Source of the DNA: Desulfuromonadaceae bacterium UBA2294
Lineage (GTDB): Bacteria > Desulfobacterota > Desulfuromonadia > Desulfuromonadales > UBA2294
Direction: 5' to 3'
NCBI GenBank assembly: GCA_002345625.1
Contig: DDWE01000013.1
Span: forward strand, 1-10,793
Length of the DNA: 10,793 bases
Below, piece after piece: positions 1 to 6,745 of this stretch; positions within the stretch are counted from its first letter, which is position 1, and every line of letters begins with the position of its first letter. The notes beneath the pieces are model-generated. The model had not been told where the DNA came from and searched no databases. It worked only from the letters and a program-made list of their open reading frames with translations. The position numbers and the translations under genes were made by a program.

Positions 1-7
1 GCTCTAG

Positions 8-3000
8 GTCGCGCTGCTCTTCGCCGTCGCCTTTTATGCCGACCGGCGACGGCTCGCCGGCCGGAGCATCATCTCCAATCCACAAATTTACTCCCTCTCC
101 TTTGCTGTCTACCTCTCTTCCTGGACCTTCTTTGGCAGCGTTGGCCGCGCAGCAACCAGCGGGCTCGACTTTCTGCCGATCTATCTCGGACCGACCCTGA
201 TCGCCTTCAGCTGGCTTTTTCTGCTGCGCAAGATCATCCACATCAGCAAAGAACAGAATATCGTCGGCATCGCCGACTTCATCTCCAGTCGCTACGGCAA
301 ATCCCAGTCGCTCGGAAGCCTGATCACCATCTTTGCCGTCATCGGTATTATGCCGTATATCGCCCTGCAACTCAAAGCTGTGGCCAACACCTTTGAGCAC
401 CTGACGGCCAACCGCTCGAGCGCCTTGCGTGCCAGCGTCAACTCCTGGCTGCCACAGGTCGACGTGTTCAGCGATACCGCTTTCATCGTCGCTTTGTTGC
501 TCGCCATTTTTGCCGTTCTGTTCGGGGCACGCCGCCTTGACACAACGGAACGGCATGAAGGCCTGGTTGCAGCAATTGCACTTGAATCTCTGGTCAAAAT
601 TGTCGCATTTGTCGCCGTCGGGCTCTTTGTCACATACGGCATGTTTGATGGTTTCACCGACATTTTTGCCCAGTTTGAAGCACGGTTTCCTGAGCGTGCC
701 TACCTGCTCTACATCGATCAGGACCACACCACCTATATCCGCTGGATCAGCTTGACCTTTATCTCAATGATGGCCTTTATGTTCCTGCCCCGGCAGTTCC
801 ATATCATGGTCATTGAAAATGCAGACCCGGAGCATGTGCAAAGTGCCATGTGGCGATTCCCGGCTTATATGTTCATCATTAATCTGTTTGTTATCCCCAT
901 CGCCCTTGGTGGTCTGCTGCTGAATAACGGTGACACGGCGAACGCCGACTACTTCGTCCTCGATATCCCTTTGACCGCCGGGCACCCTGGATTAGCCCTG
1001 ATCGCGTTCATCGGCGGATTTTCAGCTGCAGCCGGAATGGTCATGGTCTCTTCCGTCGCCTTGTCGACGATGATTCTCAACCATCTGGTGATGCCCATTA
1101 TTCTGAAGCTGAACTTCATTCACACAGGGATGGCAAAAACCCTGATCTATATCAAGCGTATCGCTATTTTTGCCGTCATCTTTCTGGGTTACCTCTATTA
1201 CCGGATCATCGGTGACAGCTCGGAACTGGTCAATATCGGTCTGATCTCTTTTGTGGCCGCAACCCAATTTGCCCCGGCCCTGATCGGTGGTCTTTACTGG
1301 CGGCGGGCGACCCAGCGCGGCGCATTTTACGGGCTGCTATTCGGCTTTATCATCTGGTCCTACACCCTGCTGATCCCGACCTTCATCCGTTCGGGCTGGC
1401 TCGACAGCGACATTCTGGTAACCGGCCTGTTTAACCAGCCTCTGTTACGGCCCTTGGAACTGTTTGGCCTGAATGGTTTTGATATCTGGACCCACTCCCT
1501 CTTCTGGACCATGTTTTTTAACGTTGGTGCTTTTTTGCTGCTCTCTCTTTTGTCTCAACCTTCGGCGCAGGAGACCGAACAGGTTGAAAAATTTGTCGGC
1601 AGCCCGGATGCGCAAGGCAGCCCGGTCGGACGTGAGCGCATCAGCAAAGCCCCGAATATTATCGAATTCGTCGAACTCATGTCTAAATTTATCGGCGAAA
1701 AACAGGCTCATCAAGCCATCGCCGAATACATCGGCAATCAGGAAATCGACCAGAAGGGGAGCCTCTCTGAATTTGAGCTGCCGGGATTGAAACGATTCAC
1801 TGAACGGACTCTGGCCGGTTCGGTCGGAGCCGCGCCGGCGCGCATTATCATCGAGAACTATCTGGCAACGCGCGGCAGCCGAATGGAGGATGTGTTCGAT
1901 ATCTTCGGCTCGGTGACATTGAGCCGGACGGCAAGCCGCGAGCAGCTCGGGGTGCTTTATGAAACTGCACGCATCGTTGCCAGCGGCAAGCCGCTACAGG
2001 AGATTCACGACAGCATCCTGACGCTGTTGCAACAGCAGTTCAAATTCGACCTCTGTGTCATCCGCATCTTGGATCGGGACAGCATGTCCCTATCGGTAAA
2101 AAGCCAGAAAGGGATGTCGACCAAACACCTTGGTTCGTCCGAACGCAATCTGTCGATGGAGACTTATATCGGCGAAGCATTTTTGACCAACCGCGAGGTT
2201 GCCATAAACGATACAGACTTTATGGATAAGCAACAGTCCATGGATATTGTTCTGCGTGAGGAGATCAAATCATTCGCCCACGCACCGATCAGTATCGAAG
2301 GGGAGCCGATCGGTATGCTGTCGGCGTTTTCCAAAAGCGTTAAGGGGATCTTTACCGACGAATTCATCGAGTTAATGCACAATATCGCCGGGCAGATCGG
2401 CGTCGCCTGGCGCAATGACGAGCAGACCAGCCGCCTGATTGAAGCGCGGCAGCATGAGCGGGAACTGCAGATTGCCAAAACCATCCAGCTCGGCCTGTTG
2501 CCGACGGAGATACCCGATACGCCAGGACTCTCTACCGCGGGTCTGTGCATTCCAGCCCGTCAGGTGGGCGGTGACTATTATGATTACTTCCTGCGACGGG
2601 ATCGCCATTTTGATGCGGTCATCGCCGATGTCTCAGGTCACAACATCGGCGCCTCCCTGATCATGGCAGAGACACGCACATTGATCCAGGCCGGACGACA
2701 TCGGGACCAGGGACCCTCCGAACTGATGGCCAGCCTGAATGCGTTCTTCTATGAAGACTTGACCCGAACTGAACTCTTTATCTCGATGTTCTACCTGAGC
2801 ATCGAAGTCTCCAGCCGAACTATTCGCTTCGTGAATGCCGGTCACAATCGCCCCTTGCTCTGGCGCCGTGCCACGGATCGCTGTGATGTTCTGGATAGTG
2901 AAGGGATGATTCTCGGCATCAAACCGGAGATGGTTTTTGAGGAGACGACAACCCAGATGGAGACGGGTGACATCCTGCTGCTTTATACCGACGGTGTCAC

Positions 3001-3190
3001 CGAGGCCGAGTCCACAGAAGGAAATTTCTTCGGCGATGACCGCCTGGCGTCAACCCTGGGCAGTTGCGCAGAGTTGAGTCCGCAACAGACCATTGACCAT
3101 ATTCTCGAACAGGTCCGGCTGTTCACCGGACGACACAACTTTGCCGACGATGTTTCCCTGGTAGTGATCAAGGCTGAAAACCGACAGTAA
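8..3190 (+). CDS. SLC5-like transporter / STAC / GAF / PP2C (SpoIIE) phosphatase fusion, 5' partial
   Basis: A predicted membrane-bound serine phosphatase that reverses phosphorylation of a STAS antagonist in a partner-switching pathway. The reading frame is open from base 8. The first ATG (350) lies inside a membrane helix, and conserved transporter sequence precedes it (SSWTFFGS near 116-139, FLPIYLGP near 170-193), so the true start is outside the window. Order: about 12 membrane segments of a sodium:solute symporter fold (to about 1555, including GGFSAAAGMVMVSSVALS and the FAPALIGGLYWRRA loop); a STAC-like helical linker (about 1640-1900); GAF (about 1950-2430); PP2C (about 2460-3175). 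Counting from the ATG at 350, the PP2C metal-binding acidic residues are all present: D742 (VGGDYYDYF), D760 (IADVSGH), D881 (YTDGVTEA) and D933/D934. Related transporter-STAC proteins such as CbrA end in a histidine kinase; here a phosphatase replaces it. An in-frame TAG at 5-7 lies where a tyrosine codon would be expected, so edge error or nonsense mutation is possible. Whether the transporter part moves solute or only senses is unknown. Confidence 0.87.
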   Translation, partial: VALLFAVAFYADRRRLAGRSIISNPQIYSLSFAVYLSSWTFFGSVGRAATSGLDFLPIYLGPTLIAFSWLFLLRKIIHISKEQNIVGIADFISSRYGKSQSLGSLITIFAVIGIMPYIALQLKAVANTFEHLTANRSSALRASVNSWLPQVDVFSDTAFIVALLLAIFAVLFGARRLDTTERHEGLVAAIALESLVKIVAFVAVGLFVTYGMFDGFTDIFAQFEARFPERAYLLYIDQDHTTYIRWISLTFISMMAFMFLPRQFHIMVIENADPEHVQSAMWRFPAYMFIINLFVIPIALGGLLLNNGDTANADYFVLDIPLTAGHPGLALIAFIGGFSAAAGMVMVSSVALSTMILNHLVMPIILKLNFIHTGMAKTLIYIKRIAIFAVIFLGYLYYRIIGDSSELVNIGLISFVAATQFAPALIGGLYWRRATQRGAFYGLLFGFIIWSYTLLIPTFIRSGWLDSDILVTGLFNQPLLRPLELFGLNGFDIWTHSLFWTMFFNVGAFLLLSLLSQPSAQETEQVEKFVGSPDAQGSPVGRERISKAPNIIEFVELMSKFIGEKQAHQAIAEYIGNQEIDQKGSLSEFELPGLKRFTERTLAGSVGAAPARIIIENYLATRGSRMEDVFDIFGSVTLSRTASREQLGVLYETARIVASGKPLQEIHDSILTLLQQQFKFDLCVIRILDRDSMSLSVKSQKGMSTKHLGSSERNLSMETYIGEAFLTNREVAINDTDFMDKQQSMDIVLREEIKSFAHAPISIEGEPIGMLSAFSKSVKGIFTDEFIELMHNIAGQIGVAWRNDEQTSRLIEARQHERELQIAKTIQLGLLPTEIPDTPGLSTAGLCIPARQVGGDYYDYFLRRDRHFDAVIADVSGHNIGASLIMAETRTLIQAGRHRDQGPSELMASLNAFFYEDLTRTELFISMFYLSIEVSSRTIRFVNAGHNRPLLWRRATDRCDVLDSEGMILGIKPEMVFEETTTQMETGDILLLYTDGVTEAESTEGNFFGDDRLASTLGSCAELSPQQTIDHILEQVRLFTGRHNFADDVSLVVIKAENRQ

Positions 3191-3206
3191 ATGAGACAGA
3201 GAGCTA

Positions 3207-3233
3207 TTGACTCCCTGAAAGTTGTGATATCCT
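3207..3233 (+). promoter_or_regulatory. candidate extended -10 sigma-70 promoter before the STAS gene
   Basis: TTGACT at 3207-3212 resembles the -35 consensus. After a short 15-bp spacer, TATCCT at 3228-3233 is preceded by TG at 3225-3226, which makes an extended -10. Predicted transcription would start near 3240, about 28 nt before the STAS start codon, in the 77-bp gap after the phosphatase gene. It could let the antagonist and kinase be made independently of the membrane phosphatase. The short spacer and single-site match keep confidence moderate. Confidence 0.4.
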
Positions 3234-3267
3234 GAGAACGTTATGATGTCAATTCAGGAGGTTTTAA

Positions 3268-3603
3268 ATGAATACTCAGATTGAAGACAAGGGCGCCGTA
3301 GTGCTGATTGAAGTGCACGAAGATCGGCTTGACGCTCACAACAGTGGTGAGTTGAAAACGCTGATGCTGGGGCTTTTTGACGAGGGCAAGAACAACATGA
3401 TTATCGACCTGAAGGACGTGCGCTTTGTCGACTCGTCCGGTTTGGGTTCGCTGGTTTCCGGATTTAAAAACGCGAGTGCCCGCAATGGCAATCTCAAGTT
3501 ATCCGGTCTGCAGCCACAGGTTCGCTCGATGTTTGAACTGACCCGTCTGCACCGGGTGTTTGAAATTTTCCCGGATGCGGAAGAAGCACTGACCAGTTTC
3601 TGA
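3268..3603 (+). CDS. STAS-domain anti-sigma factor antagonist (RsbV/SpoIIAA type)
   Basis: A 111-residue single-domain cytoplasmic protein, the usual size for SpoIIAA/RsbV antagonists. In this family the unphosphorylated form binds and inhibits an HATPase kinase, releasing that kinase's target; phosphorylation on a conserved serine blocks this. The phosphosite loop is visible as FVDSSGLG (residues 53-60), with S57 the likely acceptor by alignment with SpoIIAA and S56 beside it. The start is well set: AGGAGG at 3256-3261 lies 6 nt before the ATG. It sits between a PP2C phosphatase gene and an RsbW-type kinase gene, so its likely partners are both neighbours: kinase downstream, phosphatase upstream. 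It could instead signal to a non-sigma output, as some STAS/HATPase pairs do. The family call is secure; the pathway output is unknown. Confidence 0.93.
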   Translation: MNTQIEDKGAVVLIEVHEDRLDAHNSGELKTLMLGLFDEGKNNMIIDLKDVRFVDSSGLGSLVSGFKNASARNGNLKLSGLQPQVRSMFELTRLHRVFEIFPDAEEALTSF

Positions 3604-3631
3604 CTGATTGCCCACGAACGGATATGCCATC

Positions 3632-4057
3632 ATGTCCGACAACTTTGAAATTGACATCAAGGTTCCCAATCAGACCCGCTATCTGAGCCTGATCGGGAAG
3701 ATTGGCGAGGATATTGCCAATACCATCCGGCGCTATTGCGGTGACCGGCTTGATTTGGCATATCAGGTCAATCTGGTCTTGACCGAAGCCATGTCCAATG
3801 CCATCCAGCATGCCCCGGGCGCATCTGGCGAAGAGCACCAGATCCATATCAACATCGCCATCATCAACGATAATCTGCACATCAAAGTCTACGACCGCGG
3901 CCAGGGGTTTGACCCCAGCGCCCTGCCCGAACCCGATGCCAAGGGGCTCGAAGAGGGTGGCCGGGGAATCTTCATTATCCAGTCGATCATGGATAGCGTG
4001 ACCTGCCACAAGGATAATGGCGGTCACGTTATTGAGATGATCAAGTACCTCCCGTGA
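3632..4057 (+). CDS. RsbW/SpoIIAB-type HATPase anti-sigma factor / serine kinase
   Basis: A 141-residue GHKL-fold ATP-binding protein, close to the usual length for RsbW/SpoIIAB. It is predicted to phosphorylate the STAS protein encoded just upstream and to hold back a partner, classically a sigma factor. The N box is seen as LTEAMSNAIQHA (E52, N56, H60), the G1 box as DRGQGF (D88 to F93) and the G2 box as GGRGIFII (from G109), so ATP binding should be intact. I chose the ATG at 3632, with weak GGA at 3620-3622. An in-frame TTG at 3608 would add eight residues but has no ribosome binding site and falls only 5 nt after the STAS stop. The last 17 bases overlap the end of the convergent HAD gene. 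No sigma factor is nearby, so the regulated partner is either encoded elsewhere or is not a sigma factor. Confidence 0.92.
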   Translation: MSDNFEIDIKVPNQTRYLSLIGKIGEDIANTIRRYCGDRLDLAYQVNLVLTEAMSNAIQHAPGASGEEHQIHINIAIINDNLHIKVYDRGQGFDPSALPEPDAKGLEEGGRGIFIIQSIMDSVTCHKDNGGHVIEMIKYLP

Positions 4058-4682
4058 CCCCCTCAGATATCATGACGGCCAGCTCGGCATGGCTCTCCAC
4101 CCGTAGCGGGTGCGCAAAGGAAGAACGATAAGCGACGAAGCGGATACCGGCGGCTTCGGCGGCCATCCGGTCATAGGGTGAGTCTCCGACGAAAAGCAGC
4201 TCGCCAAGGGGCAAGCCGAGTCGACTGGCGGCCAGCAGGAGCATATCGGCGTGCGGTTTCGGCCGGGGCACATCACGACTGGTCACCACCGTGGAGAAAT
4301 AGTCCTCCAGATCGAAATGTTGCAGAATTTCCGACATGCTGCTGCCGCGATTCGTCGCCACGGCCAGTGGCCGGGTCTCTGACAGCTCTCGCAGAACATC
4401 GCGCATTCCCGGTTCAGGGTCCATCCAGGGGATGAATTGACGGTAATTGAGGGTCGCCGCATAAGCCAGAGCCGCGGAGACCTTATCCGCACCGAGCAAT
4501 ACCGCGAAAACTTCCGGACTGGCAGCAGCGTGACACAGGTTTGCCTTCTCCGGTTGGGCCTCGGTAACCCCGGGCTCGCCAAAATAGCTGAGAATGGCAT
4601 TATAATAAGCCAGGTTGGCGCGGCGACTTTCAAACAAGACGCCATCGCAGTCAAATATTACCCCTTTAACGTTGTTCAGCAT
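4041..4682 (-). CDS. HAD-IA family phosphatase (phosphoglycolate phosphatase-like)
   Basis: A 213-residue soluble HAD hydrolase, expected to remove phosphate from a small metabolite through an aspartyl-phosphate intermediate. All four motifs are present: I, FDCDGVLFES (nucleophile D11, acid D13); II, VATNRG (T110, N111); III, RPKPHADM (K142); IV, FVGDSPYD (D167, D171). A helical cap lies between motifs I and II (about residues 15-85), typical of the Gph/PGMB subgroup. The substrate cannot be read from sequence; the Gph likeness is only general. The chosen ATG at 4682 begins MLNNVKGVIFD, as expected for the fold, with AGGG about 8 nt upstream. A longer frame to 4724 adds 14 unconserved residues deeper inside lgt. 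The start overlaps the lgt end by 17 nt, suggesting translational coupling as the last gene of the rluA-type/lgt operon. Confidence 0.9.
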   Translation of the reverse strand: MLNNVKGVIFDCDGVLFESRRANLAYYNAILSYFGEPGVTEAQPEKANLCHAAASPEVFAVLLGADKVSAALAYAATLNYRQFIPWMDPEPGMRDVLRELSETRPLAVATNRGSSMSEILQHFDLEDYFSTVVTSRDVPRPKPHADMLLLAASRLGLPLGELLFVGDSPYDRMAAEAAGIRFVAYRSSFAHPLRVESHAELAVMISEGVTGGT

Positions 4683-5463
4683 GATTACTGCCCTGACGTT
4701 GCACCCAGAAAAGGCCCAGCACACCCACCAGAATCATCGGCATGGACAACAATTGCCCCATGGTCAGATGCCCGGCTAAAAATCCGATTTGCGCATCAGG
4801 CTCACGAACAAATTCGACCAGCAACCGCGCAGTGCCGTAACCGATAAAAAAAAGAAACATCAATGTACCGCGCGCAGCTTTACGCGAATTTGCCAGCCAG
4901 AGAAGAATAAACAGGATCACTCCTTCAAGAAAGGCTTCATAGAGCTGGCTTGGATGGCGCGGCAACGGGCCGGCACCGGGAAATACCATTGCCCAGGGGA
5001 CATCGGTTGTCCGCCCCCAGAGTTCTGCATTAATAAAGTTCCCCAGACGACCAAAAAAAAGACCGATGGGGGCGGCGGCCGCAGCGAGATCTCCGATCTC
5101 AAGCACCGGCTTTTTGCGGCGATGGACAAACAGTAGCAAGGCCGCCACGACCCCTATGAGTCCGCCGTGGAAGCTCATCCCCCCCTGCCAGACAGCAAAA
5201 ATCTGCAGCGGGTGGTCCAGATAATAGGCAGCGTTGTAAAACAGAACGTAGCCAAGTCGACCACCGAGAATAACGCCGAACACTCCGTAATAAACCATAT
5301 CAGAGAGTTCCTCCGCAGAGACTGGTGACTGACGACGACGGGCCAGATAGTTCATCCAGCCATAAGCACCGCCGAAGCCAAGCAGATACATCATGCCATA
5401 CCAGCGAACAGCCAGAGGGCCGATGCTGAAAATGACCGGGTCGATTTGCGGGTAAGTGATCAT
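4666..5463 (-). CDS. lgt: prolipoprotein diacylglyceryl transferase
   Basis: Lgt, an inner-membrane enzyme, moves diacylglyceryl from phosphatidylglycerol to the lipobox cysteine of prolipoproteins, the first step of lipoprotein maturation. The 265-residue length fits the family, and several hydrophobic segments are visible (about residues 20-40, 57-80, 98-113, 126-140, 180-191, 199-216, 238-255). The family signature GRLGNFINAELWG occupies residues 138-150 and holds the essential arginine (R139, equivalent to E. coli R143) and N142. H99 lies in SFHGG, matching E. coli H103; RWYGMMY near residue 20 and the ARLLVEFVREPD stretch near 212-223 are also typical. The ATG overlaps the stop of the upstream pseudouridine synthase in an ATGA (5460-5463), and the 3' end overlaps the HAD gene, so the three are probably co-translated. 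Identity is very secure. Confidence 0.97.
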   Translation of the reverse strand: MITYPQIDPVIFSIGPLAVRWYGMMYLLGFGGAYGWMNYLARRRQSPVSAEELSDMVYYGVFGVILGGRLGYVLFYNAAYYLDHPLQIFAVWQGGMSFHGGLIGVVAALLLFVHRRKKPVLEIGDLAAAAAPIGLFFGRLGNFINAELWGRTTDVPWAMVFPGAGPLPRHPSQLYEAFLEGVILFILLWLANSRKAARGTLMFLFFIGYGTARLLVEFVREPDAQIGFLAGHLTMGQLLSMPMILVGVLGLFWVQRQGSNHAEQR

Positions 5464-6401
5464 AGACTCTCCTCAAAAAGAAGTCGGGCGAAAAACGACA
5501 TGTCGACCGGTAATTGCGCGTCAAATGTCAGAGTCTGGCCTGAAATCGGGTGACAGAAAGACAGGTGAGCGGCGTGCAGCAGTTGGCGATCAATGCTGTG
5601 ACCTTGGATATCGGCAGGTCCGCCGTAACGCACGTCACCGAGTAACGGATGCCCGGCCTCCGAAAAATGAACCCGGATCTGATGTGAACGTCCGGTTAAC
5701 AGGTCGACCTCAACCAGCGACGCATCAGAACAGGTTGCGAGGGTACGATAACGGGTCACCGCCTCACGCCCCCCCTTCTCAACCGATTTCATCAGGTTGG
5801 TTGCTCGGTTTTTCGCCAGACAGGAGCGGAACTCACCAGATGCCGCCGCTAATTGACCGGCGACAATCGCCAGATAAGTTTTATGAACGGTCCGTTCCGT
5901 AAATTGCTGCGTAAGGCCCTGATGGGCGCGTTCATGGATAGAGAAGACCAGCAACCCCGAGGTGTCGCGATCAAGGCGCTGTACCATGCCGATCGGCGGG
6001 CGCTGACGCGGTTGGCGCGGATTGGCCAGAACGTCATATAATGCAGAGTACACCGTCCCCTTGAAACGGGACGGTGTCGGCTGGCAATCGATGCCGGCCG
6101 GTTTGTTCAGGACGAGGAGGTACGAATCACGAAATACTGTGAGGGAAGGCGTCAAAGCAAATGGCTGCAGTGGAAGCCCGTCACAAAAAACTTCGATCTG
6201 GTCCTGATCACGGACCGAATGTGAACAGCTTCGGGTCCGTTTCCCGTTGATATGAACGCCGCCAAAATCGATGACGCGGCGAACAAAACTCCGCGAAAGA
6301 GCAGAAGATACCGCGGAAAGATACTGGTCAAGACGCTGCCCGGCATCGGGTGCTGAAACGCTAAACCTGAAAACACCACGCTGCATCAGATTCTGTTGCA
6401 C
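5460..6401 (-). CDS. RluA-family 23S rRNA/tRNA pseudouridine synthase
   Basis: A 313-residue pseudouridine synthase converting specific uridines in structured RNA to pseudouridine. An S4-like RNA-binding domain covers about residues 18-75 (QRLDQYLSA, then RRVIDFGGVHINGK). The catalytic domain follows (about 90-300), with KPAG near 100-103, the catalytic aspartate D144 in QRLDRDTSGLL, and TGRSHQIRVH as the C-terminal signature. In most relatives the first residue of the catalytic motif is His; here it is Gln (Q141). RluC/RluD-like domain order is clear but the target base cannot be assigned. The frame begins with GTG at 6401; an ATG at 6386 five codons later is an alternative, and neither has a good ribosome binding site. 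It is the first gene of the operon with lgt and the HAD gene, and it diverges from the 6S RNA gene. Confidence 0.93.
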   Translation of the reverse strand: MQQNLMQRGVFRFSVSAPDAGQRLDQYLSAVSSALSRSFVRRVIDFGGVHINGKRTRSCSHSVRDQDQIEVFCDGLPLQPFALTPSLTVFRDSYLLVLNKPAGIDCQPTPSRFKGTVYSALYDVLANPRQPRQRPPIGMVQRLDRDTSGLLVFSIHERAHQGLTQQFTERTVHKTYLAIVAGQLAAASGEFRSCLAKNRATNLMKSVEKGGREAVTRYRTLATCSDASLVEVDLLTGRSHQIRVHFSEAGHPLLGDVRYGGPADIQGHSIDRQLLHAAHLSFCHPISGQTLTFDAQLPVDMSFFARLLFEESL

Positions 6402-6439
6402 CCCGAATTCGAAGGTGTCCTAAATCGGTATGAGATAAT

Positions 6440-6468
6440 TTGACAGAGATGCTTCCGGCGGTTAGAGT
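6440..6468 (+). promoter_or_regulatory. sigma-70 promoter of the 6S RNA gene
   Basis: A perfect -35 TTGACA (6440-6445), a 17-bp spacer, and TAGAGT (6463-6468) as a four-of-six -10. The predicted start is near A6475, five bases before the closing stem of the structured RNA. The agreement between predicted start and RNA fold supports both calls. No open reading frame in the right place would use this promoter. Confidence 0.72.
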
Positions 6469-6474
6469 GAACGC

Positions 6475-6645
6475 ACACCTTCCGGGAGCCCATCGGGTAC
6501 ACTGCTGCCCAACAGCAAATAGTGAAAATGACCCGGTTACGGACGTGGTGAGCCAGCCCGCCTTTGAGCGGGACGCCTGAAACGACCGGCGAGGTCGAGA
6601 GTGAATGGCGACGGCACAGTCAGTCCCGACGGGTTCCTGGAACAC
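6475..6645 (+). ncRNA. ssrS: 6S RNA (regulator of RNA polymerase holoenzyme)
   Basis: 6S RNA mimics an open promoter and binds the sigma-70 holoenzyme, lowering transcription in slow growth; it is released by synthesis of a short product RNA. A closing stem pairs 6480-6497 with 6625-6642: 15 Watson-Crick pairs, 2 G-U and one A-C mismatch. It continues past a small internal loop as 6501-6504/6617-6620 and 6506-6509/6613-6616. A large central bubble follows (6510-6532 and 6590-6612), next to a five-pair hairpin CGACC-GGCGA-GGTCG (6583-6597), as seen on the 3' bubble side of many 6S RNAs. The apical arm (about 6533-6589) has the CCCGC/GCGGG hairpin (6557-6572). GGTGAGC before the apical hairpin and GCCTGAAAC after it recall the E. 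coli RNA (from memory). Plus is preferred because G-U pairs become mismatches on minus. Length about 171 nt fits. Ends are approximate; the transcript may run to the terminator. Confidence 0.77.
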
Positions 6646-6648
6646 AAG

Positions 6649-6678
6649 AAAAAAGCCCCGGCAGATGTCGGGGCTTTT
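6649..6678. terminator. bidirectional intrinsic terminator between 6S RNA and ihfB
   Basis: AAAAGCCCCG (6651-6660) and CGGGGCTTTT (6669-6678) form a 10-bp stem with an 8-nt loop. On the minus strand the stem is followed by six T (6654 to 6649) then CTT, a good terminator 67 nt past the ihfB stop. On the plus strand the tail is only TTTTGCTGTT, weaker but placed directly after the 6S RNA. The two transcripts converge here. Confidence 0.85.
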
Positions 6679-6745
6679 GCTGTTGCCTTGCTGCGATTCG
6701 GAAACGACATCAAATCGAACCGCAATGAATTGATGAGGTTCGCGC

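Noticed and set aside
350..3190. Start of the transporter-phosphatase gene at the ATG at 350
   Set aside because: Conserved transporter helices continue upstream in the same frame to base 8, so this ATG is internal.
3494..4027. 177-codon minus-strand frame opposite the STAS/HATPase genes
   Set aside because: Both plus-strand proteins carry intact family motifs; the antisense product is low-complexity with no recognisable domain.
4041..4724. Longer HAD protein starting at 4724
   Set aside because: The 14 extra residues precede the normal MLNNVKGVIFD start and would lie 59 bp inside lgt without a better ribosome binding site.
6402..6439. Promoter for the rluA-type/lgt/HAD operon
   Set aside because: I looked for minus-strand -35/-10 pairs up to about 6470 and found only poor matches; a promoter probably exists near here but cannot be placed.
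6480..6642. 6S-like structured RNA read on the minus strand instead of plus
   Set aside because: The two G-U pairs of the closing stem become C-A mismatches on minus, and the consensus promoter fits only the plus orientation.
6475..6645. tmRNA, RNase P RNA or SRP RNA in the gap
   Set aside because: No tRNA-like ends, no conserved RNase P core, and no GGAAGGAAGCAGCC-type SRP loop were seen on either strand.
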